Assembly (NCBI GenBank): GCA_019416265.1
Contig: DXXQ01000109.1
Coordinates: forward strand, 1-11,373
Direction of reading: 5' to 3'
Length of the DNA stretch: 11,373 bases
Source of the DNA: Clostridiales bacterium
GTDB lineage: Bacteria; Bacillota; Clostridia; Lachnospirales; Lachnospiraceae
Below the pieces are notes generated by a model, which saw only the letters and a list, made by a program, of their open reading frames with translations, was not told the origin of the DNA and ran no database searches. The position numbers and the translations under genes are program-made. This document shows, one piece after another, positions 1-5,417 of the stretch; within the stretch, counting starts at the first letter, position 1, and every line of letters begins with the position of its first letter.

Positions 1-5
1 GAATC

Positions 6-1397
6 ATGGTGTTGGTGGTATATGCAGTCATTATGATTGGAGCCACCGTAATTTTCACAAAGAGAGATAAGGATTCGGACAGCTTTTATGTTGGAAACCG
101 TAATATGGGAACGGTAAGTTCTGCGATGAGCATTGCTGCCACCTGGATCTGGGCGCCAGCACTTTTCACGTCTGCTGAAAAGGCATATTTGAATGGTGTT
201 TCAGGACTGTTTTGGTTTTTGGTTCCCAATGTTATCTGCCTGTTGATTTTCATACCGTTCGCAAAGCGGATCCGGAAAGAAATGCCGAATGGAATTACAC
301 TTTCCGGATATATGCATGAAAAATACAGGTCTGATAAAGTGAAACAGGTATATCTGTTGCAACTTACTACGCTTACGATCCTTTCTACTGCAGTACAGCT
401 TCTTGCAGGAGGCAAAATACTCAGCGCTGCAACTGGATTACCGCTCTGGGTAATGACAATCGCACTTGCAGTCATAGCTTTTTCATATTCGCAAATATCT
501 GGAATCAAGGCATCTGTACTTACGGATGCTATTCAGATGATATTCTTATTGGTGGCATGCATTATCTTTGTTCCATGGGCGCTGGATTTGAATGGAGGAA
601 TATCATCAATTCAGCTATCCGGAATTTCCGGAGAGTTTGGAAAATTATTTTCAGAAAGTGGACTGGAAGTATTTCTTGGTTTCGGATTACCTACGGCAAT
701 AGGACTATTTGCAGGTCCGTTTGGAGATCAGTGTTTTTGGCAGAGGGCTTTTTCGATTGGAGAAAAGAAGATTGGAAAAGCTTTTTTGCTTGGAGCAATA
801 CTATTTGCCGTAGTTCCGTTTTCTATGGGGCTTCTTGGGTTCATAGCAGCGGGAATAGGATTCATTCCAAATGATGCCGGGATGGTTAATTTTGAACTGA
901 TACAGGCGCTTTTCCCAAGCTGGGTAATTGTTCCGTTTATGTTTATGCTTATATCCGGACTATTATCTACAGTGGACAGTAATTTATGTGCAGTTTCATC
1001 ACTGACTACCGATCTGAAAGCAGTATCTGATTTGGAAAGCAAATCAAAAATAAAGATTTCAAAAGCGTCCATGGTTTTGTTACTGATTGCTGGAGTTCTT
1101 ATTGCGAATATCCCGGGATTGACGGTAACACATATGTTTCTTTTTTATGGAACATTAAGGGCAACCACGATGCTCCCAACAATGCTTACCTTGATGAAGA
1201 TAAAGATGACAAGCATGGGAGTAGTAGCCGGAGTCATTACTTCTTTTGCTGTAGGGCTCCCTATTTTCGCCTACGGAACGGTTTTGAACAGTGGACCATA
1301 TAAAACCCTTGGAAGCCTTGCAACAGTGCTGTTGGGCGGAATTGTAGGGATGATAGTTACAAAGGTGGAGGTGCGGCATGGAAAGAGTGCTTGGTAA
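6..1397 (+). CDS. Sodium:solute symporter (SSS/SLC5 family), 5' end uncertain
   Basis: This is a polytopic membrane transporter expected to couple uptake of a small solute to the sodium gradient. The visible 463 residues contain about 13 hydrophobic segments, the usual SSS number. Family hallmarks are present: a GIKASVLTDAIQ stretch at about 166-177, DQCFWQRAFS at 241-250, and the SSS signature SGLLSTVDSNLCAVSSL at 317-333, which contributes to the sodium site. Substrate cannot be read from the sequence. The ATG at position 6 falls right at the start of TM1, no ribosome binding site is visible in the five bases before it, and the frame is open to the window edge, so the true start may lie upstream. 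The 3' end overlaps the next gene by 20 bases, suggesting translational coupling and a shared job with the PP-loop enzyme. A symporter is unusual in a phage late region. Family assignment is firm; substrate and start are not. Confidence 0.88.
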   Translation: MVLVVYAVIMIGATVIFTKRDKDSDSFYVGNRNMGTVSSAMSIAATWIWAPALFTSAEKAYLNGVSGLFWFLVPNVICLLIFIPFAKRIRKEMPNGITLSGYMHEKYRSDKVKQVYLLQLTTLTILSTAVQLLAGGKILSAATGLPLWVMTIALAVIAFSYSQISGIKASVLTDAIQMIFLLVACIIFVPWALDLNGGISSIQLSGISGEFGKLFSESGLEVFLGFGLPTAIGLFAGPFGDQCFWQRAFSIGEKKIGKAFLLGAILFAVVPFSMGLLGFIAAGIGFIPNDAGMVNFELIQALFPSWVIVPFMFMLISGLLSTVDSNLCAVSSLTTDLKAVSDLESKSKIKISKASMVLLLIAGVLIANIPGLTVTHMFLFYGTLRATTMLPTMLTLMKIKMTSMGVVAGVITSFAVGLPIFAYGTVLNSGPYKTLGSLATVLLGGIVGMIVTKVEVRHGKSAW

Positions 1398-2160
1398 AAA
1401 GCAATCAATACAGAATGAGGAATGGTTGAAAGCTGAAAAGCGCATTGAAGAACTGGTTTCAAGAGAGGTACTGGATGAAAAGGTGCGCTCAACCGTTGAG
1501 GAAATCCGGCAGATGACTGACGGGAAGAAAGTTGCATACGCATGGTCCGCCGGAAAGGACAGCCTCGTCCTTGGAGAAATATGCCGGGACAGCGGAGTTA
1601 CTGATTGCATGATGGCAATCTGCAACCTAGAGTACCCGGCTTTTTTGAAATGGGTAGATCGGTACAAACCGAAAGAACTTGAGATTATCAACACAGGGCA
1701 GGACCTTGAATGGCTGTCAAAACATTTGAAGATGCTGTTCCCGCAGGACAGCGCCACGGCGGCGAAGTGGTTTTCAATCGTTCAACATAGAGCGCAGGCA
1801 AAATACTATAAGGCGCATGAGCTGGACTTACTCCTGCTCGGCCGGCGCCGCGCAGATGGAAACTATTGCGGAAGAGGATCGAACATCTATACCGATGGAA
1901 AGGGCATCACCAGATATAGTCCTTTAGCTGCATGGAGCCATGAAGAGATACTTGCTTATATCCATTACCATAAACTGGCAATTCCTCCGATTTACGGGTG
2001 GAAAAATGGCTTTCTCTGCGGAACGCATCCATGGCCAGCGAGACAATGGACTGGATCCATAGAGAATGGATGGGAGGAAGTGTATGAAATAGACCAAGAT
2101 ATCGTAAAGAAAGCGGAAGAGTTTATAGAAAGTGCCGCAGAATTTTTAAAATCGCTTTAA
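1378..2160 (+). CDS. PAPS-reductase-like N-type ATP pyrophosphatase (first of two)
   Basis: This 260-aa enzyme has the adenine nucleotide alpha-hydrolase fold of the PAPS reductase/DndC superfamily, which activates a substrate by adenylation. Visible motifs are the PP-loop SAGKDS at 57-62 after a beta-strand, a GRRRADGNYCG segment at 155-165 where the family has its GIRxxES motif, and PLAAWSHEEILAYI at 182-195, matching the family's P-L-x-x-W-s-xx-D/E-v-xx-Y-I element. The first 50 residues are a charged helical extension. The C-terminal ECGIH-type redox cysteine motif of true sulfonucleotide reductases is not seen, so sulfate assimilation is unlikely. The ATG has GGAGG seven bases upstream and lies inside the 3' end of the symporter gene, so the two are probably coupled. 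A ParB-like gene follows after a 61-base gap. The superfamily call is strong; the reaction and substrate are unknown. Confidence 0.85.
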   Translation: MERVLGKKQSIQNEEWLKAEKRIEELVSREVLDEKVRSTVEEIRQMTDGKKVAYAWSAGKDSLVLGEICRDSGVTDCMMAICNLEYPAFLKWVDRYKPKELEIINTGQDLEWLSKHLKMLFPQDSATAAKWFSIVQHRAQAKYYKAHELDLLLLGRRRADGNYCGRGSNIYTDGKGITRYSPLAAWSHEEILAYIHYHKLAIPPIYGWKNGFLCGTHPWPARQWTGSIENGWEEVYEIDQDIVKKAEEFIESAAEFLKSL

Positions 2161-2162
2161 AA

Positions 2163-2182
2163 AGGCTATTTGCAGGTAGCCT
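2163..2182 (+). other. Short stem-loop after the first PP-loop enzyme gene
   Basis: AGGCTA at 2163-2168 pairs with TAGCCT at 2177-2182 around an eight-base loop, three bases after the stop codon. No T-run follows, so it is not a convincing terminator. It may be an mRNA-stabilising or processing structure, or chance. Confidence 0.35.
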
Positions 2183-2188
2183 CATTGC

Positions 2189-2214
2189 TCCTTCAAATTT
2201 TGAGATTTGGAGGA
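2189..2214 (+). promoter_or_regulatory. Hairpin sequestering the ribosome binding site of the first ParB-like gene
   Basis: TCCTTCAAAT (2189-2198) pairs with ATTTGGAGGA (2205-2214) over ten base pairs with one G-U pair and a six-base loop (TTTGAG). The 3' arm contains the whole Shine-Dalgarno sequence GGAGGA that serves the ATG at 2222, so the folded RNA should hide it from the ribosome. The pairing is seen directly; a regulatory role is inference. Confidence 0.5.
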
Positions 2215-2221
2215 AAATACA

Positions 2222-2851
2222 ATGAAACAATTAACCATGAAGCTGAAAGATCTTATCCGGCCGGAACGCAATATTAGAATCCATACAGAAAAGCAGTTGC
2301 AGGAGTTTGAAAGAAGCGTCAAAATGTTTGGTCAAATCAGACCTATTGTTATTGATGAAAATAACACGATCTTGGCCGGAAATGGATTGTATGAAACTTT
2401 GCTAAGAATGAACCGGGAAGAAGCATTGGTCTACAAGTATGAAGATTTGACGGAAGCACAGAAGAAAAAGCTGATGATTGCTGACAATAAAATCTTCTCT
2501 CTTGGAATAGAAAACCTGGATACATTGAACGAATTCTTGGAAGAACTGAGCGGAGATTTGGACATTCCCGGATTCGATGAAGAAATTTTAAAGCAGATGG
2601 TCGCTGATGCGGACGAGATCACAGAAAAAATATCTGAGTATGGAACTCTGGATGAAGAAGATGTAAGAAAAATAAAAGAGGCAAATGAGAAAAGGGAACA
2701 AAGAGAAGCATTTGAAAACAAATCCCATCCGGAAGAACCGGTTGAGCATATTGCGGAATCAGAAGAGTGTAATGTGGAATCCAATCAAGCGCCGGCTGAA
2801 GCAGGAAGGTTTGTGATATGTCCAAAGTGTGGTGAGAAGATATGGCTGTAA
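2222..2851 (+). CDS. ParB/Srx-fold domain protein, phage methyltransferase-associated type without a methyltransferase
   Basis: This 209-aa protein has an N-terminal ParB-like domain (about 5-95). It starts with the typical L-K-D-L-xx-x-x-R-N-x-R pattern and carries VKMFGQIRPIVIDENNTI at 33-50, then ILAGNGLYE at 50-58 in place of the GxxR box of classic ParB. The following EDLTEAQKKKLMIADNKI (74-91) and the DIPGFDEE segment (114-121) are typical of ParB domains that phages fuse to DNA adenine methyltransferases, but no methyltransferase follows. The middle is charged and probably helical or disordered. The C-terminus has one CPKC pair (200-203), half of a zinc ribbon, and ends six residues later. 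The ATG at 2222 is preferred over an in-frame TTG at 2207 because GGAGGA sits at optimal distance. The 3' end overlaps the next gene by 10 bases. ParB-fold proteins include CTPases, nucleases and serine kinases, so the activity is open. Confidence 0.8.
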   Translation: MKQLTMKLKDLIRPERNIRIHTEKQLQEFERSVKMFGQIRPIVIDENNTILAGNGLYETLLRMNREEALVYKYEDLTEAQKKKLMIADNKIFSLGIENLDTLNEFLEELSGDLDIPGFDEEILKQMVADADEITEKISEYGTLDEEDVRKIKEANEKREQREAFENKSHPEEPVEHIAESEECNVESNQAPAEAGRFVICPKCGEKIWL

Positions 2852-3993
2852 AACGCTGCGAATCCAATATAGATGTGGTAAAAGCTGCTGAGATACGGAT
2901 AAAGAATGTGTTTAGGAACGGTCTTCCGGTATTCTTTTCATTTAGCGGAGGAAAGGACAGCCTATGTGTCGCTAAGTTAATTATGAATCTTGCAAACCGC
3001 GGGGAAATAGACATAAGGCAGTTGACCGTCCAGTTCATAGACGAAGAGGCGATCTTTCCGTGCATGGAAGAAATGACGAAGAAGTGGAGACGTAAGTTTA
3101 TGATGATGGGGGCAAAATTTGAATGGTTTTGCATAGAGGTAAAACATTTCAACTGTTTCAATGCCCTGTCGAATGATGAGACATTTATATGTTGGGATTC
3201 CACGAAGAAAGATGTTTGGGTAAGGCAACCACCGAAGTTTGCTATTAGAAATCATAAATTATTACGGCCAAGAATAGATGCGTATCAAGATTTTCTTCCG
3301 AGAACATGTGTTTCCGGAATCACAATGGTAGGCATCCGCACCGCCGAATCATTGCAGCGTTTGCAGAACATCGCAGCAATGACACGGGCCGGGAAGACCA
3401 TGACGAACAAAAGACAGGTATTCCCTATATATGACTGGACCAACAATGATGTATGGCTGTACTTAAAACAGGAAAAGGTTGATGTTCCGGAAATATACCT
3501 GTTCTTGTGGCAGTCGGGGAGTTCAAAGCAACAGCTTAGAGTGTCACAGTTCTTTTCCGTAGATACGGCCAGATCACTGGTAAAGATGAATGAGTATTAT
3601 CCGGATCTCATGGAACGGATCATACGCAGAGAGCCAAATGCATATCTGGCGGCACTTTACTGGGATAGCGAAATGTTTGGCCGGAGTAGCAGGAAACGGA
3701 GGACGATGGAAGACGGATCCCAGGAAAAAGATTACAAGAAAGAACTCATATACATGTTCTCGAATATGGGTGTGTTCTTTGATACACCGCATAAAAGACA
3801 TATTGCGGAGAGGTACCGGAACTTTTTCCTTCAGGTATCATCCATTGCAAAACCAGAGGACTTCAAGCACATATACGAAGGTCTCATTTCTGGCGATCCC
3901 AAAATGAGGACATTCCGTGCGTTATATCATCGGATTTATGGGAAATACATATCTGAGGCAAAGAAAACGGAGGAAAGCAGACATGGAAAATAA
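2842..3993 (+). CDS. PAPS-reductase-like N-type ATP pyrophosphatase, IbrA-like (second of two)
   Basis: This 383-aa protein carries a canonical PP-loop SGGKDS at 35-40 (FFSFSGGKDSLCVAKLI), GIRTAES at 164-170 and PIYDWTNNDVWLYL at 195-208, all diagnostic of the PAPS reductase/DndC superfamily. A long C-terminal extension (about 220-383) includes LRVSQFF, then a region rich in Trp, Tyr and Arg. This architecture resembles phage and E. coli IbrA-type proteins, which are paired with an IbrB ParB-like partner, as here. No C-terminal redox ECGIH motif is seen. The GGTGAG upstream and the overlap with the preceding ParB-like gene (10 bases) and following ParB-like gene (11 bases) support a tightly coupled unit. 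Sequence and length differ clearly from the enzyme at 1378-2160, so the two are paralogues of different subfamilies. In E. coli IbrA/IbrB are known as regulators of eib genes; the biochemical reaction is unknown. Confidence 0.85.
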   Translation: MAVKRCESNIDVVKAAEIRIKNVFRNGLPVFFSFSGGKDSLCVAKLIMNLANRGEIDIRQLTVQFIDEEAIFPCMEEMTKKWRRKFMMMGAKFEWFCIEVKHFNCFNALSNDETFICWDSTKKDVWVRQPPKFAIRNHKLLRPRIDAYQDFLPRTCVSGITMVGIRTAESLQRLQNIAAMTRAGKTMTNKRQVFPIYDWTNNDVWLYLKQEKVDVPEIYLFLWQSGSSKQQLRVSQFFSVDTARSLVKMNEYYPDLMERIIRREPNAYLAALYWDSEMFGRSSRKRRTMEDGSQEKDYKKELIYMFSNMGVFFDTPHKRHIAERYRNFFLQVSSIAKPEDFKHIYEGLISGDPKMRTFRALYHRIYGKYISEAKKTEESRHGK

Positions 3994-4504
3994 ATTATTC
4001 GCCCCGCTTGGTACACTGCAATGGATACCGCGGAGCAGATTAAAACCAAATGATTACAACCCGAACAAAGTTTCAAAAGAAAATTTAAAGTTGCTCACGC
4101 AGTCCATTCTTACCAATGGATGGACACTCCCGATTGTTGTAAGACCGGATTATACGATTATAGACGGATTCCATCGATGGACTGTTTCTGGCGAAGAGCC
4201 GCTGCTGTCTATGCTTGGCGGGAAGGTGCCTATTGTTATCGTTGAACATTCGGAGAGATCGGAGGACATCTATGGTACCGTAACGCATAACAGAGCGAGA
4301 GGTACCCACTTGTTAGAGCCTATGAAGGCGATTGTAAAAGAACTCATGAATGAGGGAAAAACCGTAGATGAAATAGGGAAACAGCTCGGAATGAAGCCGG
4401 AAGAGATCTTCCGATTATCTGATTTCACAAAGGAGGATTTCTTAAACATGATGACAAAAGGAGTTGCTGGATTCTCGAAAGCAGAATTTGTGACAAAAGT
4501 TTGA
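3983..4504 (+). CDS. ParB-like protein, IbrB-like (DGFHR type)
   Basis: This 173-aa protein has a ParB/Srx fold with the boxes LKPNDYNPNKV (20-30), SILTNGWTLPIVVRP (41-55), DGFHR at 61-65 and THNRARGTH at 101-109. The DGxHR and HNRARGxH elements mark the IbrB/DndB-like branch rather than chromosome-partition ParB. The C-terminal part (about 125-150, EGKTVDEIGKQLGMKPEEIFRL) looks like a helix-turn-helix, so it may bind DNA. The ATG at 3983 has GGAGGAAAG just upstream and overlaps the IbrA-like gene by 11 bases; an upstream in-frame ATG at 3917 lies deep inside that gene and lacks such a site. It is the last gene of the accessory cassette and is followed within 25 bases by a terminator hairpin. 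A role with the preceding PP-loop enzyme is very likely from the known IbrA-IbrB association; the reaction is unknown. Confidence 0.85.
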   Translation: MENKLFAPLGTLQWIPRSRLKPNDYNPNKVSKENLKLLTQSILTNGWTLPIVVRPDYTIIDGFHRWTVSGEEPLLSMLGGKVPIVIVEHSERSEDIYGTVTHNRARGTHLLEPMKAIVKELMNEGKTVDEIGKQLGMKPEEIFRLSDFTKEDFLNMMTKGVAGFSKAEFVTKV

Positions 4505-4517
4505 TTTTTGTTATAGA
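4488..4517 (+). promoter_or_regulatory. Weak sigma70-type promoter candidate before the packaging operon
   Basis: TTGTGA (4488-4493) and TATAGA (4512-4517) are spaced by 18 bases in an AT-rich stretch at the end of the IbrB-like gene. A transcript from here would run straight into the hairpin at 4527-4567, giving an attenuated leader for the terminase operon. Both boxes deviate from consensus, so this is tentative. Confidence 0.25.
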
Positions 4518-4526
4518 ATATATAGA

Positions 4527-4567
4527 ACAAAATTGGCGGGAGGTGAATGAGTGCCTCCCGGTTTTGT
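4527..4567 (+). terminator. Rho-independent-like terminator between accessory cassette and packaging genes
   Basis: CGGGAGG (4537-4543) pairs perfectly with CCTCCCG (4554-4560) around a ten-base loop, and the outer ACAAAA (4527-4532) pairs with TTTTGT (4562-4567). A short T-run follows the GC stem. It lies 22 bases after the IbrB-like stop codon and before the small terminase start at 4605, a natural boundary. The T-run is only four bases, so read-through is likely. Confidence 0.6.
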
Positions 4568-4604
4568 GCTATCCGAAAAAAATACGAAAAGGGAGGTGGT
4601 GGCT

Positions 4605-5417
4605 GTGCCGAGAGCAAGAAGCCCTGACAGTATCGAAGCGGAAAAGCTGTTTCATGATGGCATGGCTCTTGTTGATATTGCAAAGAAACTCGGCAAGCCA
4701 GAGGGAACAGTCCGTCGGTGGAAATCAACTCAGAAATGGGAAGAGAGTAGTAAAAAAAAAGAAGGCGAACGTTCGCAAAAGAAAGAGAAGGAGAAAACGA
4801 ACGCTCGCAAACGAGGTGGACAGCCTGGAAATAAAAATTGCAAAGGCAAACAGAATGCAAAAGGACATGGAGCTCCACCTGGAACACAGAATGCTCTGAA
4901 GCATGGAGGATATTCCGCAGTCTACTGGGATACGCTCGATGATGAGGAAAAAGAGCTGATTGAAACTATGCCGCAAGATGAAGAGGAAATGCTTCTGAAT
5001 CAGATTATGCTATTCACAGTTAGAGAGCGCAGAATTATGAAGGCGATCAATAAGTACAAGGACGCAAAAGGCGGTGTATATGTGTCTGGCGTAACGAAGT
5101 TTGAGGAGAAGAGGACGTTTAAAGATGATGCCGAGAAAGAGCTTTATGAAAGCAGAGTGCTTGATAAAGTGAATAAAGGAGATAGACTTCCAGGCGAACA
5201 TTACAGTATGCAAACAATGACTGCCTCTACTGCCGATCTGGTTGCAAGGCTTGAAAAGGAATTAACATCTGTACAGGCCCAGAAGACAAAGGCGGTGGAC
5301 GCTCTTGCCAAACTAAGAATGGAGAAGAGGAAAGAGGCCGGGGAGAGCAAGGGGAACGAACTTGTTCGAACCTGGGCGGAAAGCGTCATAAAAGCAAGGA
5401 GGGAGAACGATGGATAG
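4605..5417 (+). CDS. terS: Phage terminase small subunit (PBSX/YqaS-like)
   Basis: This 270-aa protein recognises phage DNA for packaging and brings in the large subunit. The N-terminus (PRARSPDS, then an HTH around 21-40 with LVDIAKKLGKPEGTVRRWK) is typical of Firmicutes phage small terminases. A Lys/Glu/Arg-rich linker (about 46-75) follows, then the family's Gly-Asn-rich stretch (RGGQPGNKNCKG and GAPPGTQNALKHGGY), a helical central region and a C-terminal probable coiled coil (about 210-255). GTG at 4605 is chosen because GGGAGGT stands seven bases before it and the protein then begins at the conserved MPRARSP. An in-frame GTG at 4551 also has a GGAGGT, but inside the terminator stem, and would add 18 unconserved residues. 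The gene overlaps terL by eight bases. Repeated CGAAC-containing sites inside it are candidate packaging sites. Confidence 0.85.
   Translation: MPRARSPDSIEAEKLFHDGMALVDIAKKLGKPEGTVRRWKSTQKWEESSKKKEGERSQKKEKEKTNARKRGGQPGNKNCKGKQNAKGHGAPPGTQNALKHGGYSAVYWDTLDDEEKELIETMPQDEEEMLLNQIMLFTVRERRIMKAINKYKDAKGGVYVSGVTKFEEKRTFKDDAEKELYESRVLDKVNKGDRLPGEHYSMQTMTASTADLVARLEKELTSVQAQKTKAVDALAKLRMEKRKEAGESKGNELVRTWAESVIKARRENDG
4765..4811 (+). repeat. Palindrome and imperfect direct repeat inside terS (possible pac element)
   Basis: The 12-bp perfect palindrome GCGAACGTTCGC occupies 4765-4776. Its right-shifted form CGAACGTTCGCAAA (4766-4779) recurs at 4798-4811 as CGAACGCTCGCAAA with one mismatch, offset by 32 bases, close to three helical turns. 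Pac sites bound by small terminase often lie in or next to terS in headful-packaging phages such as P22 and SPP1. The repeats are seen; the role is inference. Confidence 0.4.
5357..5368 (+). repeat. CGAAC inverted repeat near the 3' end of terS
   Basis: CGAAC-TT-GTTCG is a 12-bp inverted repeat, directly followed by another overlapping CGAAC at 5367-5371. It shares its half-site with the palindrome at 4765-4776, so it may belong to the same set of protein-binding sites in terS. It could also be chance within coding sequence. Confidence 0.3.

Noticed and set aside
2163..2182. Stem-loop as a terminator after the first PP-loop gene
   Set aside because: The stem is only six base pairs and no T-run follows it.
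1378..3993. Complete Dnd phosphorothioation system
   Set aside because: Only DndC-superfamily and ParB-fold proteins are present; no DndA, DndD or DndE homologue is seen in the window. Genes further upstream cannot be judged.
2222..4504. ParB-like genes as plasmid or chromosome partition proteins
   Set aside because: No ParA gene or parS-like site is visible, the GERR-type CTP box is replaced by AGNGLYE or DGFHR, and the neighbours are PP-loop enzymes.
4547..4627. 26-codon ORF starting ATG at 4547
   Set aside because: Its ATG is only two bases after the GGAGGT, it lies within the terminator loop and stem, and the peptide has no recognisable feature.
4752..4760. Run of nine A as a programmed frameshift or slippage site
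   Set aside because: The terS frame continues normally on both sides as Lys codons, and no useful alternative product follows in the other frames.
4765..4776. LexA/DinR box
   Set aside because: The Gram-positive box needs CGAAC and GTTCG halves separated by four bases; here they abut without a spacer, and the site lies inside terS coding sequence.
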